From Actinomycetota bacterium (GTDB lineage: Bacteria > Actinomycetota > Geothermincolia > Geothermincolales > RBG-13-55-18): a stretch of DNA of 64,000 bases. Shown here one piece after another: positions 35,482-44,091 of this stretch. The notes beneath the pieces are model-generated. The model saw nothing but the letters and a program-made list of their open reading frames with translations, was not told the origin of the DNA and ran no database searches. How positions within the stretch are numbered: the first letter of the stretch is position 1; each line of letters opens with the position of its first letter. The DNA lies in NCBI GenBank assembly GCA_014360645.1, contig JACIXD010000005.1:186001-250000 (forward strand). Direction: 5' to 3'. The translations under genes were made by a program, and so were the position numbers.

Positions 35482-36297
35482 TCAAATAGGAAGGCGTCGG
35501 GCGATCTCCTCCTCTTCCCGGTACTGGTCGAGGCGGGAGAGCAGCAGGTTCCAGTCCACGGCATGGCCGTCGAACTCGGGGCCGTCCACGCAGGCGAAGC
35601 GGGTCTTGCCCTCGACCTCGCACCGGCAGGTACCGCACATGCCCGTTCCGTCCAGCATGATGGAGTTGAGGCTCACCCTGGTGGGGACGTCGTATTCCGC
35701 CGTCACCGCGCTTGCGAACTTCATCATGATGGCGGGGCCGATGGCGATGACCAGGTCCACCTTCTCGCCTTTCAGGCGCTCCTCGAGGGCCCAGGTCACG
35801 CGCCCCTTCAACCCCCTGCTCCCGTCATCGGTGGTGAGCACCAGCTCGTCGGTAACCCCCGCCATCTCCTCCTCCAGGATGAGGAGGTCGGCGCTGCGGG
35901 CTCCGATTATCCCGGTCACGCGGTTGCCCGCCTCCCGCAGGGCGCGGCATATGGGGAAGATGGCGGCGATGCCCACGCCCCCTCCCACGCATACCACGTG
36001 TCCGTAGTCGCATATCTCCGTGGGCCGGCCCAGGGGCCCCACCAGGTCCAGGATGTCGTCTCCCTCCTCCATGAGGCTGAGCTTGCGGGTGGAACGGCCC
36101 ACCACCTGCAGCACCAGCCGTATCCACCCCTCCTCGGGCGACCAGTCGCAGAGGGTGAGGGGGAAGCGCTCGCCCGTCTCGTCCAGGCGCAGGATGACGA
36201 ACTGCCCCGCCCGCGCCCTGCGCGCCACTTTCTCCGCCCTGACCTTCACGGAGAAAACCGTCTCCGCCAGTTGCTCCTTTGCCGTGATGGGAAACAT
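35482..36297 (-). CDS. NfnA-like FAD/NAD(P)-binding iron-sulfur oxidoreductase
   Basis: A 271-residue protein of the sulfide dehydrogenase/ferredoxin-NADP reductase alpha-subunit family (NfnA, also like dihydroorotate dehydrogenase electron-transfer subunit). It has a FNR-type FAD fold (GQFVILRLDETGERFPLTL), the NAD(P)-binding VCVGGGVGIAAIFPI and a C-terminal [2Fe-2S] site DGTGMCGTCRCEVEGK plus FACVDG. Start ATG has AAAAGGAGG in front. The NfnB-like partner is 15 kb away at 20691, an unusual separation if the two work together. It is 7 bases from the glycerate kinase start. Confidence 0.85.
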   Translation of the reverse strand: MFPITAKEQLAETVFSVKVRAEKVARRARAGQFVILRLDETGERFPLTLCDWSPEEGWIRLVLQVVGRSTRKLSLMEEGDDILDLVGPLGRPTEICDYGHVVCVGGGVGIAAIFPICRALREAGNRVTGIIGARSADLLILEEEMAGVTDELVLTTDDGSRGLKGRVTWALEERLKGEKVDLVIAIGPAIMMKFASAVTAEYDVPTRVSLNSIMLDGTGMCGTCRCEVEGKTRFACVDGPEFDGHAVDWNLLLSRLDQYREEEEIARRLPI

Positions 36298-36809
36298 GCG
36301 ACCTCCTTTTCAGCACCCAATGGGGAAGCTGGTCGTCCGGGACCTCCGCCGCGGCGGAGATGGGTTCGTCCCGCCGGGCGCGGCGCCGCGACCCGGCCCC
36401 CGGCCCCCGCCGTCTTTGAGCCACGGAGAGCTCGCTAAATAAGATACCATAACCGCCGCGGAGACGTTCCACAGCAGCACGGTAGGGCCGTGACCGCAGC
36501 CGGGTCTCATGGACTTCGTTTCGGCGTGCGGCAAAGACTACATCCATGGTCGGGTTACGGTGCATCGCCTGAAGAGAGGGAGCCGGGCATAGGTTCGTAC
36601 CGGTTGTTGCGGGATCCGTGTGTACGGAAACCCCTCCGCATATCTACCTCGCGCGATTTCCTTGGCCGCCACGCGGCATTCCCCGTGCACGCGGATCGGG
36701 TGACGCCCGCGAGGACTTTGCCGGGGCCTCGGCACGGTTTCCCGCGCATGCGTAGCGGGTCGCGTCATGATCGCGGCGAGCTTGCGGACAGAAGATGAGG
36801 CGCCCTCGC
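36298..36809. other. Long intergenic region, no gene recognised
   Basis: About 510 bases between two minus-strand genes. Several short frames are open but none looks like a protein family. No clear terminator or riboswitch seen. Confidence 0.5.
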
Positions 36810-37598
36810 TCAGCCCGCCTGGCGTCCCAGTTCCTGGAAAAGCCTCTCCTTGATCGCCCTGACCTCGGAGACGAAGGCGGGATCGGCATCGTAGGGACTC
36901 GTGCCCTCCAGGTCGGAGCGCCGTATGCTCTGGTTGTAGGAGATGGAGCCCAGGAAGGGAAGTCCGTCCAGGCGGCCCTTCACCAGCTCCTCCTCACGGG
37001 CATCCTGGACCTTGTTGAGCACCACGAAAACGTTCTTCACCTTGAGGTCGGAGGCCAGGCGGCGGATGGTGTTGGCGGTCTGCACGCTCCGCATGCCCGG
37101 CTCGATGACCACGATCATGGCATCCACCGCCCCCGCGGTTCCCCTTCCCAGGTGCTCGAGCCCCGCCTCCATGTCCAGGATCACCACGTCGTCGCGGGCG
37201 AGCAGGAGGTGCTGCAGCAGCGCCTTGAGCATCACCGACTCCGGGCACACGCAGCCGCCGCCTCCCTCCTTGACCGTGCCCATCACCAGCAGGCGCACCC
37301 CTTTGTGCACCCGCGAGAGGGCTTCGGGGAGGTCGTCCACCCTGGGGTTCATCTTGAAATAGGTGCCGAAGGTGCCCGGCTTTGACCCCGTGCGTTCGGC
37401 GATGAGTTCCTTCATGTCCGCGATGGGCACCACGCCCGTCATCTCCTCCTCGGAGATGCCCAGGCTGGACGCCAGGTTGGCGTCGGGATCCGCGTCAACC
37501 GCGATGACGTTGTAACCCTCGTCTGCGAGCAGCCGCGCCAGGCCGCCCGCCAGGGTGGTCTTTCCCACCCCTCCTTTGCCGGTGACCGCTATCTTCAA
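36810..37598 (-). CDS. cooC: CooC-type nickel insertion ATPase
   Basis: A 262-residue MinD-type ATPase matching CooC, which uses ATP to insert nickel into the C-cluster of carbon monoxide dehydrogenase. It starts with a deviant Walker A GKGGVGKTT at residues 7-15 and has a CVC motif at 116-118, the CxC nickel-binding site of CooC1-type dimers. VDADPDANLASSLGIS and ILDMEAGLEHLGRGT follow the family. TTG 37598 is chosen since AAAGGAG is 8 bases upstream and the protein then starts (M)KIAVTGKGG. No CODH gene is in the window. Confidence 0.88.
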   Translation of the reverse strand: MKIAVTGKGGVGKTTLAGGLARLLADEGYNVIAVDADPDANLASSLGISEEEMTGVVPIADMKELIAERTGSKPGTFGTYFKMNPRVDDLPEALSRVHKGVRLLVMGTVKEGGGGCVCPESVMLKALLQHLLLARDDVVILDMEAGLEHLGRGTAGAVDAMIVVIEPGMRSVQTANTIRRLASDLKVKNVFVVLNKVQDAREEELVKGRLDGLPFLGSISYNQSIRRSDLEGTSPYDADPAFVSEVRAIKERLFQELGRQAG

Positions 37599-37827
37599 GA
37601 CCACCACTCCTTTGCATACGCGCTTATGCGCTACGCCGTGCCGCGGCCCGTTTCCGCATCCGCGTTCCCGTCCCCGCGGCCCCACCGTGACCATGATAGG
37701 ACGCCGGGGATCCCGAGGCACTGCCCTGGCTCATGTACATCTCTTCCCCTGTCGGGAGCGCCAAGCCCCCGTCTCGCGGCGACTTCCCCTATTGGCGGGA
37801 ACCCCGGCGGGCAATTACCGGAAATCA

Positions 37828-38340
37828 TCAGGCGGAGCCGGGCCCCTCGCGCCTCCCGCCTTTCCGGCGCTCCACCACGGGCTGCCCCTGGGCGGGTGCG
37901 ACGCGGTCGCGCCACATCAGCGCCCGCGCCACGTCCACCATGGACAAGCTTCCCACCAGCTTCCCCTCGCTGACCACGGGCAGCGCCCCGCCTCCTCCCT
38001 CCAGGAGTAGGCCGAAGGCGCCCTCCAGGGACTGTTCCGGGTCGAGGAAGATGCGGACCCGCCGCATCACCTCTTTTACCTTGAGGTGGGGGAGGAGGTC
38101 GGTCGAGCGGCGGTGCGGGTGCAGCCGCGATGGAGCGCCGCGCTCCTCCACAAGCCGGTCATATTCGGGGACGAGGCAGCGCAGCAGTTCCTCGGCCCCG
38201 ATCATCCCCACCGCCTCTTCGCCTGACGTGACCACGAGGTCGCCGGCCTGGGTCAAGGCCATCCTCTCCGCGGCCTCCTTTATGGTGGCGGTATCGTGGA
38301 TGCGGGGCGGGTTGCGGTTCATCGCTTCCTTAACGAGCAT
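37828..38340 (-). CDS. CBS domain protein
   Basis: A 170-residue protein with two CBS motifs, MLVKEAMNRNPPRIHDTATIKEAAERM and VKEVMRRVRIFLDPEQSLEGAF, each followed by the usual LPVVSEGKLVGSLSMVDVARAL-type strand. CBS pairs bind adenosine nucleotides and regulate enzymes or channels. No catalytic domain is attached, so it probably acts in trans. ATG 38340 has GGAGGGACG in front. The tail after residue 150 is basic and low-complexity. Confidence 0.85.
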   Translation of the reverse strand: MLVKEAMNRNPPRIHDTATIKEAAERMALTQAGDLVVTSGEEAVGMIGAEELLRCLVPEYDRLVEERGAPSRLHPHRRSTDLLPHLKVKEVMRRVRIFLDPEQSLEGAFGLLLEGGGGALPVVSEGKLVGSLSMVDVARALMWRDRVAPAQGQPVVERRKGGRREGPGSA

Positions 38341-38533
38341 CGTCCCTCCTTCTGTACGGCGCCTTTTCCGCCCGCTCGGCTTTATTATGCCCTCCATCCG
38401 TCTCCCGGTCACGCCTAGTGGGGGTGGAGGGACGGTGGCGGCAGGAGGTCTGGGTTTCCTTCGGGGGTGCCGGAGTCCGGCGGTTCTAAAATGCACGACA
38501 CCGCTGGTTGTAAGGCGAATAAACGGCACCATA

Positions 38534-38790
38534 GACAAAAACTGCCGGCCTGCCTCTTTTAGTACGGGGACTCGCTCACGCGGCAGTGGGTCGCTCGGCG
38601 GACCTCCCATGGTGAAAACTGCCGGCGTGACTTTTCAGGACGGGGGTCCTATCTCCGCGCTCACTACAACGCCCTTCCCCGCAGTGGTGAAAGCTACATG
38701 CATGCAGTCTACTTATACGAGCCTTACCGCCCCTCTCCTTCTACTGCTTTACCGCAGTGGTGAAAACTGCCTGCATGCAGCCCTTCAGGG
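38534..38790 (+). repeat. Degenerate repeats with about 75-bp period
   Basis: A motif GGTGAAAACTGCC recurs at about 38534, 38611, 38686 and 38759 (spacings 77, 75 and 73 bases) with a partly conserved flank; the last two copies share CCGCAGTGGTGAAA and CATGCAG. Copy 1 is weak. The near-constant spacing suggests a decayed tandem or CRISPR-like array, but the copies are too diverged to prove it. Confidence 0.4.
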
Positions 38791-39022
38791 TCAAGTCCCG
38801 GAAAGCCTGCAAAAAACGGACTGACTCGTACCGTGCCGGGCTTCCCGGAGGTATGACCTGAACAGGAGGCGCGCTATTGTTTACTGCTGGAGGGCGAGAT
38901 GATAATATGATTTTTCAGTTTTTCGCGCTTCTGTCTGGCATGATCTTCTGGCGTGGTCTGGTGTTCTGGAGCGCTTTGCCTGGAGGGCGGGCAGGGCGGG
39001 TCGGCGAAACGGAGGTGCCGCG

Positions 39023-40255
39023 GTGCCGGAGGAGGGCAGGGAGAGGAGATACCTGGTCATCGTGAATCCCGTCTCCAGGGGCGGCAAGGCCCAGGAGGAG
39101 GGTATCTGGCTGCTCAATCGCCTTAAACGCGCCGGGGTGAAGTACGAGGCCTTGTTCACGGAGCGCGCAGGCCACGCCGAGGAGATGGTGGTACAGTGGG
39201 CCGATGAATTCGACGTGGTGGTCTCGGTCTCGGGCGACGGTACCACCAACGAGATCATCAACGGCATCATGAAGGTCCCCTCCGCCGACCTCAAGCTGGC
39301 CATGTTCCCCGCCGGCACCGCCGACGACTTCGCCTGCAACATGGGGTATGACCGCAAGGACAAGGAGCAGGCGCTTAAGGCCATCCTGGGAAACGCCTAC
39401 CGCACCATCGACCTCATCCGTTACGACGACCGGTACGCCGCCGTGACCTGGGGGCTGGGGGTCGATTCGGAGATCGCCGACGGCGCCTACAAGTGGAAGC
39501 GCTTCCGCATCCCCGCCTACTTCTACAGCGGCCTCAAGAAGTGCTTCTTCGAGGAGCGCAAGCGGTACCATGTCCGCTTCGACTACGAGGGACAGACCTT
39601 CGAGGGGTGGGTGCTCATCTCCATCCTCTGCAACGCGCCGGTCTTCGGCCGCTATATCCGGATCAATCCCAATGCGCGTATGAACGACGGCCTGCTGGAC
39701 CTCACCATAGGCCGGGAGATGCCCAACGTATACGGCCTGCTGCTCTTCGCCTTCGCCTGCATGGGAGGCCGGCACGGCTTCTCCCGCCTGGTCTCCTACC
39801 ACCAGGTGCGGAGCATGCGCGTGGAGTGTAAGACGGAGACCTACGCCCAGATCGACGGCGAGGTCTACAAGTTCGATGCGGGGAGGGTCATCAACCTCTC
39901 GGTGGTCCCGCGGGCCCTGAAGGTGCTGGTGCCCGCCGCTTCCCTCAAGAACAGGAGATTGCCCTTCGTCCCCACGGAGGAACCCTCGGAGCCCGTGCAG
40001 CTCCGGCTGATCCCCCAGCGGGAAGGGGTCTCGGAGGAGCTCGAGGAGCTGTCCCGGAGGGTGAAGGCCAGGGTGGACCAGGCCTTGGAGGCGGCGCGCC
40101 TTGGACCTCGCCTGGCCCCCACCTTCAGCCGCCGGCGCAAGACCGGGCGGCAGCAGGTCCTTTTCCGCCCGGACCGCGAGGAGAGGTTGGTGCGGGGAGC
40201 GGCCCGAAGGCTGAAAAAGGAGGCCAAGGCCAGGGGTTCCCGCGGCGGGAGATAG
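39023..40255 (+). CDS. Diacylglycerol kinase family lipid kinase
   Basis: A 410-residue protein with a DAGK catalytic domain: YLVIVNPVSRGGKAQEEG, VSVSGDGTTNEIINGI and LAMFPAGTADDFACNMG (the nucleotide-binding GDGT and PxGTxNDF-type motifs, here AGTADDF). The C-terminal half is a beta-sandwich with DGLLDLTIGREM and QIDGEVYKFDAG. A basic extension follows (about 330-410), rich in Lys and Arg, which could bind membranes. It probably phosphorylates a diacylglycerol or related lipid at the inner membrane face. GTG 39023 is the first in-frame start before the motif. Confidence 0.85.
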   Translation: MPEEGRERRYLVIVNPVSRGGKAQEEGIWLLNRLKRAGVKYEALFTERAGHAEEMVVQWADEFDVVVSVSGDGTTNEIINGIMKVPSADLKLAMFPAGTADDFACNMGYDRKDKEQALKAILGNAYRTIDLIRYDDRYAAVTWGLGVDSEIADGAYKWKRFRIPAYFYSGLKKCFFEERKRYHVRFDYEGQTFEGWVLISILCNAPVFGRYIRINPNARMNDGLLDLTIGREMPNVYGLLLFAFACMGGRHGFSRLVSYHQVRSMRVECKTETYAQIDGEVYKFDAGRVINLSVVPRALKVLVPAASLKNRRLPFVPTEEPSEPVQLRLIPQREGVSEELEELSRRVKARVDQALEAARLGPRLAPTFSRRRKTGRQQVLFRPDREERLVRGAARRLKKEAKARGSRGGR

Positions 40256-40487
40256 CGGCTCGGGCGGGACGGAACGCAAGCCCCCTTCGGGGTACGAGGA
40301 GAGATGCTTGTGCGCGGGGTAGCACGGAAAGACCGCGGCGCGCCGGAGGGGAAGGGGGTCTCGGGGCATCGCGCGGGCGGGGTCGCCATCAGGGACAGAG
40401 CAGTCTGGATGGGGGCGGGCCGGCAAATCCCCTGATAGGGGCATGATACATATCATCCTTTTGGCGGAAGAAAAGTGGACGTTCTGC

Positions 40488-40516
40488 TTGACATGGAAAT
40501 ACCACTCTGCTAACTT
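40488..40516 (+). promoter_or_regulatory. Predicted promoter without a protein gene
   Basis: TTGACA (40488-40493) and TAACTT (40511-40516) with a 17-base spacer, in a locally AT-rich patch. No protein-coding gene on the plus strand follows before 41124, but the predicted structured RNA and terminator do. A weak hairpin (GCCCC-ATCC-GGGGT) with seven Ts lies between at 40559-40582. Confidence 0.5.
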
Positions 40517-40603
40517 CGAATCGACGGGTGGGACGACATATATGGTAGCGATTCTTGAGCCCCATCCGGGGTCGATTTTTTTGGACATTGAAAAGGGCCC
40601 TAC

Positions 40604-40701
40604 GCTATAAGCTGCCGGCCAACCCCATATGCCCTATAGCATGAGATGGAATCAGCACATTCCACCCCCTGAAATAGCCCTATCCGCCGGTGGCTTATAG
40701 C
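40604..40701 (+). ncRNA. Predicted structured RNA
   Basis: GCTATAAGCTGCCGGC (40604-40619) pairs over its whole length with GCCGGTGGCTTATAGC (40686-40701), a 16-bp helix with only two G-U wobbles. Within it are hairpins ATGC-CCTATA-GCAT (40629-40642) and TGGAAT-CAGCAC-ATTCCA (40647-40664). A strong terminator follows at 40714. Together this is a multi-branched RNA of about 100 nt with a promoter upstream. No protein gene overlaps it, and I do not recognise an RNA family. Orientation is inferred from the terminator. Confidence 0.5.
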
Positions 40702-40713
40702 TCCCCTTTAAGA

Positions 40714-40742
40714 GGAGGCGCTTCGGCGCCTCCCTTCCTTTT
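40714..40742 (+). terminator. Intrinsic terminator with UUCG loop
   Basis: GGAGGCGC-TTCG-GCGCCTCC is a perfect 8-bp stem with a UUCG tetraloop, followed by CTTCCTTTT. On the plus strand it would end transcripts coming from the region of the predicted RNA (or read-through from the lipid kinase gene 460 bases upstream). Confidence 0.75.
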
Positions 40743-41123
40743 AAGCTGTTGGAGAATTCAGGAAAGCAGATCAAGGATAAAAGGTGCGGGGCCTCCCAGA
40801 AAAGTGATGGAGTCGAGCCGTATACGTGCGGAGCAAGGACCTTTTACGGCGCAAAGGGTAAGGGGGGATCATGCAGCGGACAGGTGGCGCGGGGGTCTGC
40901 CGCACCGGCAAAGGATGGATCCACACCGTTTGTTCCCCTCGCGCAGCGCCGCACTTCCGGGTCAGGCGAAGGGCACATGCCATGTCGTGTTTGGAAGGGC
41001 CGCGCCGTACCGGCAAAGAAAGGCGATCCATACCCGTTCAATTGACGTATGGCATCGGCTCCCAAGGGGAAAGCGAAAGCCGCACGGGCTTCCCGGGACC
41101 GCCGGGGAGGCGCCGCTTTCCCG
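40743..41123. other. Structured non-coding stretch with direct repeat
   Basis: Between two convergent genes. TAAAAGGT (40778-40785) pairs with ACCTTTTA (40840-40847) around a hairpin CCGTA-TACG-TGCGG (40819-40832) with a UACG loop. Further on, CACCGGCAAAGGATGGATCC (about 40905) recurs as TACCGGCAAAGAAAGGCGAT (about 41010). No protein gene found. Confidence 0.4.
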
Positions 41124-41921
41124 CTAGCCCGTCCGCCCCGGGACCCGTTCCACGAACTCGGGCAGCATCAGCACCTCGACGTCCCCTCCGGCGGGAAGGA
41201 CCGTCAGGGCCTGTCCATAGCAGCCGGTGCACACGGTGACCAGGGTGTCGGTGAGTACGCTCGCGGCGATATGGGCGGCGCCCTCCGGCCGGTAACAGCA
41301 TTGCGGCGCGTCGATGCGGTTCACCTTAAGTCCTTCCAGGCGGGAGAAGACCTCCTCGGTGGATTCCAGGTCCATGGGCACAGGGGAGAACCTGCGGTGA
41401 AGCCGGTAACAGCCGGCGTAGTAGTCGATCTCCCTGTCGAGGGATGTCTTTTCCAGGGCTTCGGCCAGGGCGCGCGGGTAGAAGACGATGTCCCGGTCGG
41501 GAAAGGCGTGCTTGTAGATGGGATAGCAGGGCGAACAGAAGATCACCAGCCTCCTCGCTCCCAGTTCGTCAGCCCGCATGAGGTTGAGGGCCACGAACTC
41601 CTTGGAGAGCTCGCGGCACTGCCCCAGGGCCTCCTCGTCACGCGCCTTGATGGCGGGGCGGTAGAGGTAGTTGCCGCAGCAGTACTCGCGAGAGAGAAAG
41701 GTGTAGGAGAAGTCGCCGCGGTCCAGCACGCGCGCCAGGGAGGCGAGCACGTGGGGGAGGAGGTGCAGCACCTGGCAGCCGGTGACGATGACGTTCTCCG
41801 CCTCGCGGTCATATGGCAGGCTGTGTTTCTCCAGCACCTCCGCCCGCGGCGGGAGCCCGGCTGCGGCGTTCCCGGTCTCCCTGATGGTCTCCACCATCCT
41901 CTCGTCTATCAATCCGCTCAT
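41124..41921 (-). CDS. CCG-domain (heterodisulfide reductase B-like) protein
   Basis: A 265-residue cysteine-rich protein resembling HdrB / CCG-domain redox proteins: VIVTGCQVLHLLPHVLASL, FLSREYCCGNYLY, VIFCSPCYPIYKHAFP, DYYAGCYRLHRRF, IDAPQCCYRPEG and VTVCTGCYGQALTVL. The two CCG-like clusters suggest a noncubane [4Fe-4S] or thiol redox site. Exact partners are unknown; HdrA and HdrC are not adjacent. ATG 41921 is chosen as AAAGGAGGAGAAG precedes it, while the longer frame lacks a site. Confidence 0.75.
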   Translation of the reverse strand: MSGLIDERMVETIRETGNAAAGLPPRAEVLEKHSLPYDREAENVIVTGCQVLHLLPHVLASLARVLDRGDFSYTFLSREYCCGNYLYRPAIKARDEEALGQCRELSKEFVALNLMRADELGARRLVIFCSPCYPIYKHAFPDRDIVFYPRALAEALEKTSLDREIDYYAGCYRLHRRFSPVPMDLESTEEVFSRLEGLKVNRIDAPQCCYRPEGAAHIAASVLTDTLVTVCTGCYGQALTVLPAGGDVEVLMLPEFVERVPGRTG

Positions 41922-42039
41922 CTTCTCCTCCTTTTGTCCCTTCAGGGTCAGATCTTCGCTCCTGGACCTGAAACCACGTAATGTCACATACCGAACCAAC
42001 CCGCCTTGCATCCAATAACCCATATATTGGTAATGATGG

Positions 42040-43152
42040 TCATGGACCTGCCCTCATCTTGAGAAAAGACGGCCTGTAGGGCCGCGGAACCGCGAGCTCG
42101 GGCCGGCCGCAGGGAGGCGCGTCCAGGTCTGGGCAGGTGGCGTGGCAATTGGCCGTGCACCCCGGGATGGGGGCGAGCTCCCCCGGGCCCACGCGGCGCG
42201 AAAAGGGCATGGCGAATGCTTCGCAGTGGGGAAGCCCCGGCGTGTCCGCCTCGTCCGCCGAAAGCTCTTGGCAGACGGCGTAGGTCATGCCCAGCTCACA
42301 CGCGGCAGCGCGCATGGCGAGGTGGAAGTCCAGGCGCAGGGGATGGCGCAGCATGTAGCCGCCGGACGTGTAGGAGCGGTCGTAGGCATAATCCCGCGCC
42401 AGCGCCGCTGCACCGCGGGCGGACAGGCCTCGCGCCAGCTCGCGCAACCTAGCCAGGGTGGAGCGTGTGAGGCGCCCCGTGGAGCCGACCACGTGAGCGG
42501 CTCCGACGGAGGCGCAGTCCTTCAGCAGATCCCACGCCCGTTCCATCCACTCTTCGCCGTAGAGCGCCCGCCACAGGGGAGGGATTACCGGGTCCAGGCG
42601 CACCAGGGCGGGCAGGCCCCGCGACGCGGCCCAGCGCAGGGCGGCGAGCCTCTGCCCGTAGGCGGGCGCCTGTGGCGAGAGGATGTCCAGGACCTCCGGA
42701 GGCCCCTCGACGGTCACGGCGAGAAAGAACCGGCCCGGGCCCGGAAACCCCGGGACCTCCTCCAGGAAAGAGGGATCGCCCTTGGTGATGACGTGGAAGC
42801 TCGCCCCCCATGCCACCAACACGCCCACCAGCTCTTTCACCGCCCGCCGCAGCTGGGGCACCTCCTGGCAGGGGTCGGTGACGTTGGAGATGGAGATGGG
42901 AGGGCACAGTTCCAGCCGGGACAGCTCCCGCTCCACTACGGAGGCCAGGTTGGTATACACCACCATGCCTTCCTCATGGCGCCGGGAATAGACCGCGTCG
43001 CGCGCGTAGCAGTAAAGACACGCGTGCAGGCATTGCTCCTTCCCCGGGGGAGTGACGTTCACGATCCACTTGTGGTAGCACTTGCGCCCCTCCCCCCGGT
43101 AGGGGAAATCGTGCAGGGTGGGAGAGCGGCGCTCCCTCATGGTTATCTTCAT
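42040..43152 (-). CDS. Spore photoproduct lyase-like radical SAM protein
   Basis: A 370-residue radical SAM protein with CLHACLYCYARD (Cys 41, 45 and 48), the CxxxCxxC cluster of the SPL-like family, followed by SISNVTDPCQEVPQLRRAV and ITKGDPSFLEEV. The family includes DNA repair lyases and many uncharacterised enzymes. Extra cysteines in the C-terminal GCTANCHATCPDLDAPPCG could bind another cluster. ATG 43152 is preferred; the in-frame ATG at 43170 is possible. No SPL repair substrate can be inferred here. Confidence 0.8.
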   Translation of the reverse strand: MKITMRERRSPTLHDFPYRGEGRKCYHKWIVNVTPPGKEQCLHACLYCYARDAVYSRRHEEGMVVYTNLASVVERELSRLELCPPISISNVTDPCQEVPQLRRAVKELVGVLVAWGASFHVITKGDPSFLEEVPGFPGPGRFFLAVTVEGPPEVLDILSPQAPAYGQRLAALRWAASRGLPALVRLDPVIPPLWRALYGEEWMERAWDLLKDCASVGAAHVVGSTGRLTRSTLARLRELARGLSARGAAALARDYAYDRSYTSGGYMLRHPLRLDFHLAMRAAACELGMTYAVCQELSADEADTPGLPHCEAFAMPFSRRVGPGELAPIPGCTANCHATCPDLDAPPCGRPELAVPRPYRPSFLKMRAGP

Positions 43153-43383
43153 GCCCTCATGATATCCCATGGGCTTGTGTCAAGGCCTGCCTCAGCCTCG
43201 GGCCGGGGGGCAGAGCCGGATCCTGGGTCGCGGGCGGGATCAGGGATGGCAGTCGTGGATTGACCGTACAGTGGACCTGGGATGTGAAATGGGTCGCCGG
43301 GGGAGTTCTCGCGGGAGGATGAAGGGATGTAGTGGCGAGCGGGCTTTAGGCTTTCGTTCACGGCCCCCGGGAGGTGGCCCGGA

Positions 43384-43835
43384 CGGGTCCCTTGCGCGAG
43401 GGAAAATCATCAGTATGTGGCAAGCGGAAAAGGAATAATGCGGCGGGCCCCCTTGCGCAGGGGAAGGTCAGATGGCAGTGGCCCTCTCACGGACCGTTAT
43501 CGGAAAGTCCCATTTGCACGGGGGAAGCTCGTAGCCAGGTAGAGCTCGCGCAAGCGGACGAAGGTGGTCTCCCTTGCCCGGGTGGAGACCGCAGATGAAT
43601 CCAAAAACTGTCTCTATAAGAGCAGCGTCTCCCCTTGCGTGCGCGGGGGAGATGTGTTGTCCCGCCCGTCCAATTGTCAATTGTCTCCCCTTGCGCGCGC
43701 GGGGGAGATGATGCCCTGCACCAAGCCCACCAGCACCAGGTTTGTCTCCCCTTGCGCGCGCGGGGGAGATCGCTCATGGAGAAAAAGATAGACATTTGTG
43801 ACACGGGCAAGCCCCATTGCGCGGGGGGGGAGAGC
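43384..43835 (+). CRISPR. Orphan, decaying type I-E-like CRISPR array
   Basis: Eight repeats at 43384, 43445, 43507, 43567, 43627, 43683, 43744 and about 43808, with a period of about 61 bp (one interval of 56). The three best copies are 27 bp, starting GTCTCCCCTTGCG and ending GCGGGGGAGAT, a palindromic GC stem as in type I-E repeats. Spacers are about 29-37 nt. Repeats at both ends are degenerate (GGGTCCCTTGCGCGAGGG at left, GCCCCATTGCGCGGGG at right). No cas gene is in the window, so the array is orphan and probably not renewed. Strand chosen arbitrarily. Confidence 0.85.
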
Positions 43836-44091
43836 CGTTAATCTGCGATTTCGCACGGGCCGGGAGCTGACACACGGTTGCCTTCAAGCCGTCGCCGAAC
43901 GTATAATTAACGTCGGACGGTAAGGGCGGAAGGAACGGTCACAGCAATGTTCGCAGCCGGTCTTCTCATAGTCTCAAGCGTTTCATCCCTCAAGGAAAAG
44001 CGGGGTTTCGCGCCCCTTCACATACAACCCGTTCCGAGATAACCCGGGCATCGCAAGATGCCGACCTTGGCGACTTGAAGGAGGGGAAGTT

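Noticed and set aside
34888-36438. 516-codon plus-strand frame
   Set aside because: Antisense to glycerate kinase and the NfnA-like gene; no recognised motifs.
40559-40582. Hairpin GCCCC-ATCC-GGGGT with seven Ts
   Set aside because: Only a 4-bp GC stem plus a G-U, so too weak to annotate as a terminator by itself; mentioned because it may cut short the transcript predicted from 40488.
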